NCBI RefSeq assembly: GCF_035989285.1
Contig: NZ_CP108513.1
Span: forward strand, 1,736,001-1,800,000
DNA length: 64,000 nt
Direction: 5' to 3'
Source of the DNA: Streptomyces sp. NBC_01235
Lineage (GTDB): Bacteria; Actinomycetota; Actinomycetes; Streptomycetales; Streptomycetaceae
Position 1 is the first letter of the stretch, and every line of letters starts with the position of its first letter. The notes below the pieces were generated by a model. It was not told where the DNA came from. It ran no database searches and worked only from the letters and a program-made list of their open reading frames with translations. Of the stretch, positions 9,373 through 18,241 are shown one piece after another. Made by a program: the position numbers and the translations under genes.

Positions 9373-9651
9373 TCAGCGGCCTTTCCGGGCCCGGCCACGA
9401 TGGAGGCCGAACCCGCCCACGAGGGCCACCTTGAGGAGGACGACCGCCAGGACGCCGACGGCGGCCCAGCCTGTCCAGTGCCGGTTCGCCAGGAGGGCAC
9501 TTGAGGGCCACCAGCCGTTGCTGCGGTCCACCGGCTCGTCACGGTCACCCTGGCCGGTGTACGACCCGAGCCGGCGGCTTCCTCGAAGTACCACCCGAGC
9601 ACCGGCAGCCCCGCGCACGCGCCCCACCACCACGACGGGCACTCCCCCCAT
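9373..9651 (-). CDS. Putative small membrane protein
   Basis: 92 residues. The C-terminal third has one clear hydrophobic segment (WAAVGVLAVVLLKVALVGG) preceded by a polar stretch with LGSYTGQGDRDEPVDRSNGW. That composition looks protein-like rather than random antisense. No family is recognised. The exact start is uncertain because several GTG codons follow the ATG. It could equally be the tail of a decayed gene. The remainder of the interval 9282-9754 shows nothing else. Confidence 0.35.
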   Translation of the reverse strand: MGGVPVVVVGRVRGAAGARVVLRGSRRLGSYTGQGDRDEPVDRSNGWWPSSALLANRHWTGWAAVGVLAVVLLKVALVGGFGLHRGRARKGR

Positions 9652-9754
9652 GGCCGGCGTCCGGCCGGTTCCTGAGCGAGCCGTCGCTGTCGCCGTGAAG
9701 TACGGGGCGGGCGCGTCCGCGTCGCCGCCCCCCGTCGTTCCACGAGGCCTGAGG

Positions 9755-10123
9755 TCAGTGGTGGTGGCCGTCGTCGGCGTGCCCGGCGTCCTCGGCCTTG
9801 GCTGGGGCTTGTCCGGTGCGCGAGGGCTCGGAAGCCGGTGGCTCGCTGCCCATCTCCTCGCACGAGGGTGCTGCTGTATCGGGCGGATCCCAAGGGGCGC
9901 GCGGCCACCGTGGAGGGCGGGGCCGGCCGGCGAGCAGGGCCAGGATCCGCGCCGCCTGGACGGCGGATACGGCCAGCACCACGGCGCCGGTCAGGACGAG
10001 CAGCCCCGTGCCGGGTCCTGGGGCGGCGCGCAGCCCCTCGTACAGAGCACCCGCCGCGCAGACAGCCGTACTGGAAAGGGCCCAGAACCAGCGTCGCGCG
10101 CGCCGTAGGACAGCCGCGTTCAT
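9755..10123 (-). CDS. Small membrane protein with His-rich tail, coupled to cytochrome b
   Basis: 122 residues: two hydrophobic segments (about 13-32 and 38-65) and a long cytoplasmic- or periplasmic-side tail ending DDGHHH. The ATG overlaps the cytochrome b stop (ATGA), so the two are translationally coupled and probably physically associated. No known family is recognised. The histidine cluster at the very end might bind metal or heme, but that is inference only. Confidence 0.6.
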   Translation of the reverse strand: MNAAVLRRARRWFWALSSTAVCAAGALYEGLRAAPGPGTGLLVLTGAVVLAVSAVQAARILALLAGRPRPPRWPRAPWDPPDTAAPSCEEMGSEPPASEPSRTGQAPAKAEDAGHADDGHHH

Positions 10124-11208
10124 CAGTGGCCCTTCGGATTGGCGATCCAGACCTCGATGGTGATCGCGGCGAGTGCCAGCAGCAGCACGGCGGCCGCGCC
10201 GAGGGCGAGCTTGCGCTCGCGCCACCTGCGTCTCGGGCTGCGGTCCAGGAACGGTACGAGGAAGATCAGTCCGAAGACGCCTGCGATGACCCAGGCGATG
10301 GAGGCGACCCCGAACCATTCCTCCATCGGGAAGAACCACCAGAACATCCACAGCGGGCGAGTGATCTCGATCCCGTCGACCGGTGTCGGCCCGATCACGG
10401 GCGGCACCAGCACCGCGAGCATCGACAGCACCCCGAGCAGGACGAGCCCGAAGGCGGCCACGCGCCTGAGATGGGCGGTGAACGGCTCGGGCGACTCGAC
10501 GGTGGGCACCTGGATCTCGGGATGCGATGAGATCTTGTGCCGCTTGATCAGCAGGGCGTGCCACACGAACAGCAGCAGAATCAGGCCGGGGACGATCACC
10601 ACGTGGGCGTTGAACAGACGCAGCAGGATGGACACCCGGTCGGTCAGCTCGTCGGTGAACCAGATGCCGGCCCCGCCGAGCAGTTCGGCCACGTCCAGGT
10701 TGTGGATCAGGGCCTCGTACCCCTCCTCGTCCCACTTCAGGACCGTGCCGGTGAAGACCGCCAGGAACGTCAGCAGGAACATCGCCGCGCCGACGACCCA
10801 GTTGCCCTCACGAGGCTTCTTGTACGAGGCGTGGAAGAACACGCGCAGCAGGTGGAGCAGCGCCATGACGAACATCGCCTGCGCCGCCCAGAAGTGCAGG
10901 GCGCGGGCGAAGCTGCCCAGCCATACGTCGGTCACCAGGTCACGTACCGACTGGTTCGCGTCCTGTGGGATCGGCGCGTAGAACTGCGTGATGTAGATCC
11001 CGGTGACAAGGAGGATCACGAACGCCACCGCTGTGATGCCGCCCAGACTCCACGCCAGGTTGTTCGCGTGCTCGGGCACCGGATAGGTCAGCGCCTTGAT
11101 CCCCATGCGTTCATCGATCGCGTCGACGGCGCGATGGAACCGCCCGCGATCACTTCCTCCCGCCCCGGCCGGGGGCGCCGGAGTGGGCGAGGTGGAGTCG
11201 GCGGTCAT
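10123..11208 (-). CDS. Cytochrome b (b6-type, b-heme membrane subunit)
   Basis: 361 residues with about eight hydrophobic segments. Helix II and IV analogues carry paired histidines: HFW...LLH (13 residues between) and NAHVV...VWH (14 residues between), the spacing of b-heme ligands in cytochrome b/b6. The segment PLWMFWWFFPMEEW fits the subunit IV-like C-terminal half. The start MTADSTSP is chosen because its ATG overlaps the upstream stop (ATGA). A cytochrome b normally works with a Rieske protein and cytochrome c, and none is encoded here. This may be an alternative quinol:acceptor module with its two small neighbours. Confidence 0.85.
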   Translation of the reverse strand: MTADSTSPTPAPPAGAGGSDRGRFHRAVDAIDERMGIKALTYPVPEHANNLAWSLGGITAVAFVILLVTGIYITQFYAPIPQDANQSVRDLVTDVWLGSFARALHFWAAQAMFVMALLHLLRVFFHASYKKPREGNWVVGAAMFLLTFLAVFTGTVLKWDEEGYEALIHNLDVAELLGGAGIWFTDELTDRVSILLRLFNAHVVIVPGLILLLFVWHALLIKRHKISSHPEIQVPTVESPEPFTAHLRRVAAFGLVLLGVLSMLAVLVPPVIGPTPVDGIEITRPLWMFWWFFPMEEWFGVASIAWVIAGVFGLIFLVPFLDRSPRRRWRERKLALGAAAVLLLALAAITIEVWIANPKGH

Positions 11209-11807
11209 CGTTTCGTGCCCTCTCCGTCTTCTTGCGCGGCGGCGCGGCGCTCGAGTTCCCGGATGCTGTGGCGGGGGCGTAGCCGCACCGACAGCCACAG
11301 CCCGACCACGATGGCGACGAGGGCCAGCGCGAACAGGGCGGCGTCGCCCGAATCGGCGATGCCGCGTGCCGGCCGGAACTCGTCCAGCACCACGCTCGTC
11401 CCGGTCTCGGTACCCGTGACGAGCTTCCCCGCCTCCGGAGCGGACGGCAGCTTGCCGTCCAGCGAACGAAGCAGAAGCCCTCGGGCCTCCTGGAGGGAGG
11501 CCCCTTCGGGACCCGGACGCTCGACGACGGCGCGGGCCTGCTCGACGAGCTTCAGATCGACGCCCTCCTTGTGCGGTGCCATAAGGGCGTCTTCGATGCG
11601 CTCGGCCACCTTCTCCTCACCGGCGTCGTTGGCGATCAGCGCGATGGCCTGCTCGACGAGCACCGCCGACTCGTCGCTCTCCCCCTCATGCGCCTGGGCC
11701 GCACCCGCCAGGAGCAGCAGGGCGAGGGTCGCGACCGGAAGGGTCGCAGGAGTTCGGGCAGCGGCGCGTACCAGCACCCACGGGGTGCCGGGTGGCTCCT
11801 TGCGCAT
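11205..11807 (-). CDS. Membrane-anchored secreted protein, first gene of the cytochrome b trio
   Basis: 200 residues starting MRKEPPG. A signal/anchor segment (TLPVATLALLLLAGAAQA) is followed by a mature start AHEGESDESA, a helical, acidic extracytoplasmic domain, and a C-terminal membrane segment (ALFALALVAIVVGLWLSV) with a basic cytoplasmic tail. No cofactor motif (CxxCH, Rieske box) is present. It overlaps the cytochrome b gene by four bases, so it is probably a structural partner of that cytochrome. The in-frame region upstream of the chosen ATG is less protein-like. Confidence 0.65.
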   Translation of the reverse strand: MRKEPPGTPWVLVRAAARTPATLPVATLALLLLAGAAQAHEGESDESAVLVEQAIALIANDAGEEKVAERIEDALMAPHKEGVDLKLVEQARAVVERPGPEGASLQEARGLLLRSLDGKLPSAPEAGKLVTGTETGTSVVLDEFRPARGIADSGDAALFALALVAIVVGLWLSVRLRPRHSIRELERRAAAQEDGEGTKR

Positions 11808-11950
11808 GGCGATCGCCTTCCACGGCCGGTGAGGACGTTGCGCCGCTTTGACCAGCACGTGCCGAGTATGGGCGGCCCATGAAGGCACTGAGTCGGTGAC
11901 CCGCCGAGGCCGCAGGTTCATTCACTCCCATGGACAGGGGACGTGCGCCG

Positions 11951-12022
11951 CGCCCCCACCTGCGTGCCGGGCGCCTTGTGCACCGGCAGGCTCTCGCCGG
12001 TGACCACCGACTCGTCGACCTC
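11951..12022 (-). pseudogene. Fragment of a heavy-metal P-type ATPase (actuator domain)
   Basis: The minus strand reads EVDESVVTGESLPVHKAPG then TQVGA. This is the TGES-containing actuator motif of P1B-type ATPases (compare [19 protein letters not shown] in the intact CopA of this window). Nothing ATPase-like continues on either side, so it is a ~25-residue relic. It suggests that a second metal ATPase gene once stood here. Confidence 0.65.
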
Positions 12023-12040
12023 CCTCCGCGGGCGGCGTGA

Positions 12041-12712
12041 TCACGATGTGTCCAGGGGTTCGCGCTGAGCTGTGCCGAGGATGTGTGTGGCGGCGGGCGA
12101 GGGCAGTCGGGTGTCGGGGAAGGAAAACCTCTCCACCTCGGTGAGGCGGAACCCGGCTGCGGTGATCGCGGCCCGGGTGTCGCGACCGACGTGGCAGGCG
12201 CCCATCAGCAGGGGCCAGACGGTTGCGTCCAGGGCCCGCTGTACGCGCCGCATCGCGGGCGAGTCGGCGCGTACGTGCTCGAAGAAGCGGAGTTGTCCGC
12301 CCGGCCGCAGCACCCGGTGGAGTTCGGCGAGCGCAGCATGTGGGTCGGCGACCGAGCACAGGGTCAGGCAGGCGACGGCCGCGTCGAACGAGGCGTCCTC
12401 GGCGGGCAGTTGCTCGGCCCGTCCGTCCACCACCTGAACGGGAACGGCAGCGGAGCGGGCGCTCTGGACGGCCAACTCACGTAGGTGGGGCTCGGGTTCC
12501 ACCGCAAGGAGTCGGGTCACTGTGCCCGGGTAATGGGGAAAGTTCAGCCCGTTGCCCGCACCGATCTCGATGACCTGGCCGGACAGGCCCGCCAGCAGGC
12601 GCTTGCGGTGTTCCGTGACGCCCGCCTTCTCCAGAGCCGGACCGGCGACCTTGCTGTAATAGCGCGCGAAGACCGGGCGCGACCGGATGGGTGGCCTCGT
12701 CTGCTGGGGCAT
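12041..12712 (-). CDS. Class I SAM-dependent methyltransferase (UbiE/PmtA-like)
   Basis: 223 residues from an ATG. Motif I VIEIGAGNGLNFPHYP, post-I acidic residue in LLAVEPEPHL, motif II DAAVACLTLCSV and motif III LRPGGQLRFFEHV are all present. The ARYYSKVAGP start and FFEHVRA stretch resemble phospholipid/quinone-type methyltransferases. The enzyme is likely cytosolic or peripheral at the membrane. Neighbouring redox genes would be consistent with a lipid or quinone substrate, but this is not shown. It stands alone, followed on the same strand by the ATPase relic. Confidence 0.82.
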   Translation of the reverse strand: MPQQTRPPIRSRPVFARYYSKVAGPALEKAGVTEHRKRLLAGLSGQVIEIGAGNGLNFPHYPGTVTRLLAVEPEPHLRELAVQSARSAAVPVQVVDGRAEQLPAEDASFDAAVACLTLCSVADPHAALAELHRVLRPGGQLRFFEHVRADSPAMRRVQRALDATVWPLLMGACHVGRDTRAAITAAGFRLTEVERFSFPDTRLPSPAATHILGTAQREPLDTS

Positions 12713-12801
12713 GGATTGTCACCGACTCTTCTCTGCGGGGCTCACGGCGTCATGGGGCATGGCCTGGGCCGGGCTGGGCGCGCGGGCTTGCCGCTTTGGT
12801 G

Positions 12802-13203
12802 TCAGCCAACGGTGAGGGTGCCCTTCATGTTCGGGTGGATGGTGCAGATGTAGGAGTAACCGCCGGGTGCGGACGGTGCGGTGAAGGTGGCCGTTGCGTC
12901 GCCTGCGATGCTTCCGGTGTCGAACGTCTTGTCCCCGGCGGTGACGGTGTGCGCCGCGGAGTCGCGGTTGACGACGGTGATCTTCGTTCCGGGGCGTACG
13001 CGAAGGTTCGCCGGGCTGAAGGCGAAGTTCTCGATCACGATGCGCGCCGCGGCGGGGCCGGCACTGCTTGCGGCGGGCGGGGCACTGGTTTTGGCTGGGC
13101 CGTTGCCGTTGCCGCCATTCGAGCAGCCGGCCAGGGCGAGCAGGGTGCAGGCGCCCGCCAGGGCAGCAGCGGTGCGGCCCCGGTGCAGTGGGGTGAATGT
13201 CAT
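12802..13203 (-). CDS. Cupredoxin-domain lipoprotein
   Basis: 133 residues with a lipobox LAGC (Cys27), a Ser/Ala/Pro linker, and a plastocyanin/azurin-like domain (about 54-133). The type 1 copper ligands are visible: His85 (SAAHTV), Cys120, His123 and Met126 (YICTIHPNM). It should sit on the outer face of the cytoplasmic membrane and carry electrons or buffer copper. The start MTFTPLHRG is chosen because it gives a proper signal peptide; upstream in-frame residues are Arg/Pro-rich. The proximity of CopA and CsoR supports a copper role. Confidence 0.9.
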   Translation of the reverse strand: MTFTPLHRGRTAAALAGACTLLALAGCSNGGNGNGPAKTSAPPAASSAGPAAARIVIENFAFSPANLRVRPGTKITVVNRDSAAHTVTAGDKTFDTGSIAGDATATFTAPSAPGGYSYICTIHPNMKGTLTVG

Positions 13204-13362
13204 GCGGGGGGTGCCTTTCGGGCGGGGACTACGGGGTCGGCGCGGCCACCGACCGGCGGCCGCACTCAGGTTCGCTCTCACTGGCGGTGCTTGGGCGGGT
13301 CGTACCGCCGTCTGCTGCGCCTGCTCACCCACGGGGGTGGGGTCTGCGTCCGGCAGTGGGTG

Positions 13363-13671
13363 TTACCTGGGCGTGGTGGCGGTGCGGCGGAAGAGGACGG
13401 CCGCGGCGACGATGAGCCCGGTCAGCCAGGCGAAAGCGATGAGCGGGGGCCGGTTTCGTCGAAGGTGGGGGTGAGAGCCGCGTCGATCAGGACGCGGGTG
13501 GCGCCGTAACCGGGCAGGGCGTGTGCCCAGCCGGGCGGGGCGGAGCATGGGGCTTTGTTCGATGCCCAGGTCGATGAAGGGCACAAGAAAGGCGATGAGC
13601 ACTCCGCCGACGCGACCGAACAGCGGGCCGAGCAGGACGCCGATGAGGCCATGGACGATGCCTTGCCAGGA
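13363..13671 (-). pseudogene. Frameshifted C-terminal remnant of an ABC-2 type permease
   Basis: Reading the minus strand across frames gives GIVHGLIGVLLGPLFGRVGG, then VLIAFLVPFIDLGIEQSPML, then PPGWAHALPGYGATRVLIDA, then LLIAFAWLTGLIVAAAVLFR and a TAA. This is a coherent permease C-terminus, but the third piece is in a different frame from the other two. There are shifts near 13546 and 13446, and a stop upstream of the first piece. The gene is therefore dead; its N-terminal half is absent. Confidence 0.7.
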
Positions 13672-13736
13672 TCAGCGTCCCGGCCGGCGATGCGATCGCG
13701 GGCGCCATGGCACTCACCCCTTCGGGCCCGGGCCGG

Positions 13737-13976
13737 TCAGGCCCGACCGGGGCCGCTGTGGTGGTCGTGCTTGCGCAGTGGGTCTTCGTCCTGGCCGTCA
13801 CGGTGTTGGCCGTGTCCGCCGCGCATGCCGCGCATCATGAAGAACATCATCAGCGGACAGGCGGCCACGAGGGCGAGCCAGACCAGGCTTTGCAGGGACG
13901 CGCCGACGATCAGGGCGCCGACGACGACGATCGCGGCGGCAAGCGCGTACATGCCGTAGTTCCGCTTGTCGTTCAT
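13737..13976 (-). CDS. Small membrane protein, DUF2933-like
   Basis: 79 residues: MNDKRNYGMYALAAAI start, two hydrophobic segments (about 9-27 and 30-47) and a Met/His/Gly-rich tail (FFMMRGMRGGHG then HRDGQ and KHDHHSG). The layout matches small DUF2933 proteins that often accompany copper-resistance genes. Methionine and histidine clusters suggest metal contact. It sits directly upstream (same strand) of the ABC-2 remnant and downstream of the SHOCT protein. Confidence 0.7.
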   Translation of the reverse strand: MNDKRNYGMYALAAAIVVVGALIVGASLQSLVWLALVAACPLMMFFMMRGMRGGHGQHRDGQDEDPLRKHDHHSGPGRA

Positions 13977-14029
13977 GACGGGCCTCCTTCAGCCGAGGGC
14001 TGTGGGCCGCAACCGGGGCGGCCGGGGTT

Positions 14030-14290
14030 TCAGGTCTTGGTGGGGCCGGCGTGCAGCGTGGTCAGGCGGCGCCGGTATTCCTCCTCGTCGATCTCACCGC
14101 GGGCCAGCCGCTCGCGAAGAATGTCCTCGGGCGTGGGCGCGGCGGGGGTGTGGGTGTGCTCGTGCGGGCTGTTGAGGGCGCGGAAGAGCAGCACTGCGAC
14201 TGTGATGATCAGCGCCCAGAACAGGATCATGCCGGCCGACATCGCGAACCAGCCCCATCCGCTGACGTCGTGGTCGTACCAGAACATCAT
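14030..14290 (-). CDS. SHOCT-domain membrane protein
   Basis: 86 residues: one hydrophobic segment (SAGMILFWALIITVAVLLFR) followed by a short linker and the SHOCT motif PEDILRERLARGEIDEEEYR, which ends most proteins of this kind. The domain is thought to mediate oligomerisation. ATG at 14290 has an AGGTGA six bases upstream; GTG at 14296 is a possible two-codon extension. It is divergent from the CopA gene, sharing the ~200-base promoter region that contains the CsoR-type operator. Confidence 0.8.
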   Translation of the reverse strand: MMFWYDHDVSGWGWFAMSAGMILFWALIITVAVLLFRALNSPHEHTHTPAAPTPEDILRERLARGEIDEEEYRRRLTTLHAGPTKT

Positions 14291-14430
14291 CGCCACTCAC
14301 CTGCTTCGGCTTATCGACGACCGGGGGGCCGGATGGGCTCCCTGGGGACTTCTCGCCTTCACCTACATCGTCCCTCTGCCTGGTGTGGCGGTCTGGGGCT
14401 GGGTGGTCCAGGACAGGTGGGCCGTTCAGC

Positions 14431-14450
14431 CCCTACCCGGCAGGGGTAGC
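14431..14450. promoter_or_regulatory. Candidate CsoR operator
   Basis: CTACCC-GGCAG-GGGTAG (14433-14449) is a G/C-tract inverted repeat of the CsoR type, 44 bases upstream of the CopA start and between the divergent SHOCT and CopA genes. CsoR itself is encoded two cistrons down, giving a plausible copper-induced autoregulatory loop. Confidence 0.6.
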
Positions 14451-14493
14451 CGAGCGCAGGCTGGAGTGACCCACCGAGGGAGGCGAGAAGCCC

Positions 14494-17310
14494 ATGGGTG
14501 CCGTCGATGTCGTTGTGGTCTTGGCCTCGGCCGTACTGGTCGCTGTGCTGGGCTGGTACTTCTTCGGGCCGCGCCGGGCCGGTGCCGCCCGGCTGGAAGG
14601 CGGCGTGCAGCGGGTGGAAGTGACAGTGCGGGGCGGCTACAGCCCCGACGTGATCAAGGTTCGCCAGGGCACGCCGGTGGAGTTGGTCTTCGACCGGCAG
14701 GAGGCGGGCGAGTGCACCTCCCGCGTGGTCTTCCCCGATCTCAGGGTCGGTGCGGGCCTGCCCGCCCACACCCGTACGACTGTGCGACTGAGCCCGGACC
14801 GGCCGGGTTCCTTCGGCTTCTCCTGCGGCATGAACATGATCCACGGCACGCTGCTGGTCGAACCCGCGGAAGGCCCCGCACCACCCGTCCCGGACGGCGC
14901 CGAAGCCAAGGCCGCCACTCCCCCCGCAGCCGCTGCTTCAACCGGCGGGCCTCCGTCAGCGGGTGAGGAACGGACGGCGGCCGAGGCGGAGGCCGCGGAC
15001 GCCGCCGAGCGGCAGGCTGAGATCAAGGACCTCACCCGCAGGGTGCTGACGGGTGCGGTGCTCACCGCCCCGGTGCTGTTCGCCGTGATGGCGCACGAAC
15101 TCTTCGGCGCGGACTGGGTGCCCGGCTGGATGCTGAACCACTGGCTGCAGCTGGCGCTGATCACGCCGGTGATGTTCTACACGGGGTGGCCGATCCATGT
15201 GACGGGCTGGCTGACCCTGCGCCATCGCGCCGCCGACATGAACAGCCTCATCACCCTGGGTACGAGTGCCGCCTACGGCTACAGCCTGCTGGTCACACTT
15301 GCCCCCAGCCTGCTGCCGGAGGACGTACGCGAGGTCTACTTCGAGGCCGTCGGCGTCATCCTGACCCTGATCCTGCTGGGCCGGCTGCTGGAGGCCCGCG
15401 CGAAGGCCGGCACCGGTGAGGCCATCCGCGCCCTGCTGGGCCTGCGGGCCCGCACCGCGCGCGTGGTGCGGGGCGGTGCCGAGACGGAGGTCCCGGTGGA
15501 GGGCGTCGTGGTCGGGGACGAGATCGTCATCCGGCCGGGGGAGAAGATCCCCGTGGACGCCGAGGTGATCGCCGGCTCCTCCGCGGTGGACGAGTCCATG
15601 GTCACGGGCGAGCCGATGCCGGTCGCCAAGCACGCGGGGGACACCGTGATCGGTGCCACCGTCAACGGCACCGGGTCCCTGCGGGTCCGGGCGGCCAGGG
15701 TCGGCGCGGACACGATGCTCGCCCAGATCATCCGCCTGGTGCAGCAGGCCCAGGCGTCCAAGGCCCCCATCCAGCGGCTCGCGGATGCCGTGTCGGCGTA
15801 CTTCGTGCCGGCGGTCATCGCTGTCGCGATCGGCACGTTCGCGGTCTGGTTCACCCTCGGTCCGTCACCGGCGCTGACCCTGGCGCTGGTCTCCGCGGTC
15901 GCGGTCCTGATCATCGCCTGCCCGTGCGCGCTGGGCCTGGCCACTCCGCTGTCGGTGATGCTCGGCACCGGCAAGGGGGCCCAGGCGGGCATCCTGATCC
16001 GCTCCGCCGAAGCCCTCGAGACCGCCCACAAGCTGGAGACCGTGGTCCTGGACAAGACCGGCACAGTCACAGAAGGCAAGCCCGTGCTGACCGACGTCCA
16101 CACCGCCGAAGGAATCAACGAAGTCGAACTGCTGCGCCTGGTCGCCGCGGCCGAGGCCGACAGCGAACACCCCCTCGCCCAGGCCATCACCGCCGGCGTC
16201 CGCGACCGTGGCCTTCACCCGCCTGCGGCGTCCGGCTTCGACTCGGTCACCGGCAAGGGTGTCCAGGCCACCGTGGAGGGCCACGCCGTGCTGGTCGGCA
16301 CGGCTCGGCTCCTCGACGACGTGGGCATCGACACCTCCGCCCTGGCGTCCGTCGCGGCGGGCCTGTCGACGCAAGGCAAGACCCCGGTCCTTGCTGCTGT
16401 CGACGGGCGGCCCGCCGGGGTCCTGGCGGTCGCCGATACCGTCAAGGGCGACTCCGCCGCCGCGATCGGGGCCCTGCAGCGCCTGGGTATCGAGGTGGTC
16501 ATCCTCACCGGTGACAACGCCCGTACCGCTGCCGCGATCGCCGCTCAAGTCGGTGTCACCCGTGTGCTGGCCGAGGTGCTGCCCGAGCACAAGGCCGACG
16601 AGATCCGCCGACTGCAGGGCGAGGGCCGCACCGTCGGCATGGTCGGCGACGGCATCAACGACGCCCCGGCCCTGGCCGCCGCCGATGTCGGCCTCGCGAT
16701 CGGCACCGGCACCGACGTGGCCATCGAAGCCGCCGACATCACCCTCATATCCGGCTCCCTGACCGGTGTCGTCACCGCGATCCGACTGTCGCGGGCCACC
16801 ATGCGCAACATCCGGCAGAACCTGTTCTTCGCTCTCGTCTACAACGCCGTCGGCGTCCCCCTCGCCGCAGGCGCCCTGTACCCGCTGTGGGGCATCCGCC
16901 TCAGCCCGATCATCGCCGCCGCAGCGATGGCGCTCAGCTCCCTGTCGGTCGTCACCAACGCCTCCCGGCTGCGCCGCTGGCACACCCAGCCGCTGCCCGA
17001 AGCCCGCCCCGCCCACGTCCAGCCCCGTGTCGAGTCCGCCGCCGACCGAACCCCGGCGGGCAGCACGGCAACCACGGCGGACCATGGGCACCACCACCCC
17101 GCCGCATCCCAGGAAAACAGCGACAGCATCGTCGCGGACCCGGTGTGCGGCATGCAGGTGGACAAGGCGACCGCCGCCGAGCACCGGCACACCGAGAGGG
17201 GCACCTACCACTTCTGCTCCGCCCACTGCGCCGCCACGTTCGACGCCGCCCCGGACCGCTACACCACCCCCACGACCGACGGTACGCACGAGGGAGGCGA
17301 ACACCGATGA
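14494..17310 (+). CDS. copA: Copper-translocating P1B-type ATPase with cupredoxin N-terminus and YHS C-terminus
   Basis: 938 residues. An N-terminal membrane segment is followed by a cupredoxin-like domain (about 38-125: Glu73/Cys74, Cys111, Met113, Met115 in CGMNM) replacing the usual CxxC metal-binding domain. The ATPase core shows TGEP (actuator), Cys476-Pro-Cys478 ([10 protein letters not shown]) in the ion path, the phosphorylated Asp520 (DKTGTVTEG) and the G718-D-G hinge ([10 protein letters not shown]). A His-rich linker leads to a YHS domain (about 882-925: DPVCGMQV ... CSAHCAATF). By family it exports Cu(I) across the cytoplasmic membrane. RBS GGGAGG precedes the ATG, and the stop overlaps csoR (ATGA). 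Confidence 0.95.
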   Translation: MGAVDVVVVLASAVLVAVLGWYFFGPRRAGAARLEGGVQRVEVTVRGGYSPDVIKVRQGTPVELVFDRQEAGECTSRVVFPDLRVGAGLPAHTRTTVRLSPDRPGSFGFSCGMNMIHGTLLVEPAEGPAPPVPDGAEAKAATPPAAAASTGGPPSAGEERTAAEAEAADAAERQAEIKDLTRRVLTGAVLTAPVLFAVMAHELFGADWVPGWMLNHWLQLALITPVMFYTGWPIHVTGWLTLRHRAADMNSLITLGTSAAYGYSLLVTLAPSLLPEDVREVYFEAVGVILTLILLGRLLEARAKAGTGEAIRALLGLRARTARVVRGGAETEVPVEGVVVGDEIVIRPGEKIPVDAEVIAGSSAVDESMVTGEPMPVAKHAGDTVIGATVNGTGSLRVRAARVGADTMLAQIIRLVQQAQASKAPIQRLADAVSAYFVPAVIAVAIGTFAVWFTLGPSPALTLALVSAVAVLIIACPCALGLATPLSVMLGTGKGAQAGILIRSAEALETAHKLETVVLDKTGTVTEGKPVLTDVHTAEGINEVELLRLVAAAEADSEHPLAQAITAGVRDRGLHPPAASGFDSVTGKGVQATVEGHAVLVGTARLLDDVGIDTSALASVAAGLSTQGKTPVLAAVDGRPAGVLAVADTVKGDSAAAIGALQRLGIEVVILTGDNARTAAAIAAQVGVTRVLAEVLPEHKADEIRRLQGEGRTVGMVGDGINDAPALAAADVGLAIGTGTDVAIEAADITLISGSLTGVVTAIRLSRATMRNIRQNLFFALVYNAVGVPLAAGALYPLWGIRLSPIIAAAAMALSSLSVVTNASRLRRWHTQPLPEARPAHVQPRVESAADRTPAGSTATTADHGHHHPAASQENSDSIVADPVCGMQVDKATAAEHRHTERGTYHFCSAHCAATFDAAPDRYTTPTTDGTHEGGEHR

Positions 17311-17639
17311 CCACTGCTCCGGCAACCCCGCGCGACGCTCACGGGCAGCACACCCGGGCACCGGGTTGCGCCGGCCACAAGGGCGACCACCTGGCCCGCC
17401 TGAACAAGATCGAAGGCCAGGTACGCGGCATCGCCCGCATGGTCACCGACGACCGCTACTGCGTCGACGTCCTCACTCAGATCAGCGCCGCCACCCGGGC
17501 CCTGCAGGAAGTCGCCCTCAACCTCCTCGACGACCACGTGCGTGGCTGCGTCACCGACGCCGCCCGAACCGACCCCGCGCAAGCTGACGACAAGTTCGCA
17601 GAACTTACCGACACCTTGCGCCGCGCACTGCGTCTGTGA
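17307..17639 (+). CDS. csoR: CsoR-family copper-sensing repressor
   Basis: 110 residues, all-helical DUF156/CsoR fold. The Cu(I) ligands Cys52 (RYCVDVLTQ), His77 and Cys81 (DDHVRGC) are all present, which separates it from the formaldehyde-sensing FrmR branch. ATG overlaps the ATPase stop, so repressor and pump are made together. In the family, Cu(I) binding releases the operator; a matching inverted repeat is present upstream of the ATPase gene. The His-rich N-terminus ([18 protein letters not shown]) is longer than in minimal CsoR proteins. Confidence 0.93.
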   Translation: MTTAPATPRDAHGQHTRAPGCAGHKGDHLARLNKIEGQVRGIARMVTDDRYCVDVLTQISAATRALQEVALNLLDDHVRGCVTDAARTDPAQADDKFAELTDTLRRALRL

Positions 17640-17711
17640 CCACCGGGGCGGTGGGTCTTTCACTCTCGCCGCCCAGACGCCTCGCTCACCCCTCCCGGGG
17701 ATCCCCTGCCG

Positions 17712-17733
17712 CTGACTTGATGTTTCAAGTCAG
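17712..17733. promoter_or_regulatory. Operator palindrome before the MarR pseudogene
   Basis: CTGACTTGA-TGTT-TCAAGTCAG is a perfect inverted repeat with 9-base arms, ten bases before the (mutated) start position of the MarR gene. The same ACTTGA-N4-TCAA core recurs three times after that gene. Confidence 0.7.
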
Positions 17734-17742
17734 CGTCGGCGC

Positions 17743-18241
17743 ACGAGCGACGAAGAGCCCCGCTGGCTGAACCAGAGGAAGACGAGGCCTGGCTGGTCCT
17801 CGCCCGGATGCTGCTGCGCCTTCCGGCCGCGTTGGACGCACAGCTCCAACGGGATGAAGGGATCACCCATTTCGAGTACCAGGTGCTGGCCGGGCTCTCC
17901 ATGTCGCCGGAGCGCAACCTGCGGATGAGTGAACTGGCCCTGTTCGCGGAGGGGTCGCTCTCCCGCCTGTCCCATGTGGTCAAGCGTCTGGAGCAGCGGG
18001 AGTGGGTCTACCGCGTCCCGGATCCGGCCGACGGGCGTTACACCCGCGCGATCCTCACCGACAAAGGCCTGCAGAAGGTCGTCGAAGCCGCACCCGGTCA
18101 TGTCGCCGAGGTGCGCCGCCCGATCTTCGACCCACTGACAAAGCGCAGCAGAAGCACCTGCGGGACATCGGTCGCCGCATCAACAACACCATCGGTCGCG
18201 GCGCGGGGTGTGCGGCTCGACCGAAGGCCCTCGCGAGATAA
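17743..18241 (+). pseudogene. MarR-family regulator, inactivated
   Basis: The frame at the expected start reads T-SDEEPRWLN, where ACG (17743-17745) stands in place of ATG. One base appears lost near 17773, after which PEEDEAWLVLARMLLRLPA continues. The winged-helix core is intact (MSELALFAEGSLSRLSHVVK, wing PDPADGRYTRAILTDKG). A second shift near 18138 moves the C-terminal dimerisation helix (KAQQKHLRDIGRRINNTIG) into another frame. Three independent defects make sequencing error unlikely. A shorter protein from the ATG at 17808 could be made but would lack the N-terminal dimer helix. Confidence 0.75.

Noticed and set aside
16952..17361. Minus-strand open frames opposite the CopA C-terminus and csoR
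   Set aside because: Low-complexity shadows of genes whose metal-binding and phosphorylation motifs are unambiguous on the plus strand.
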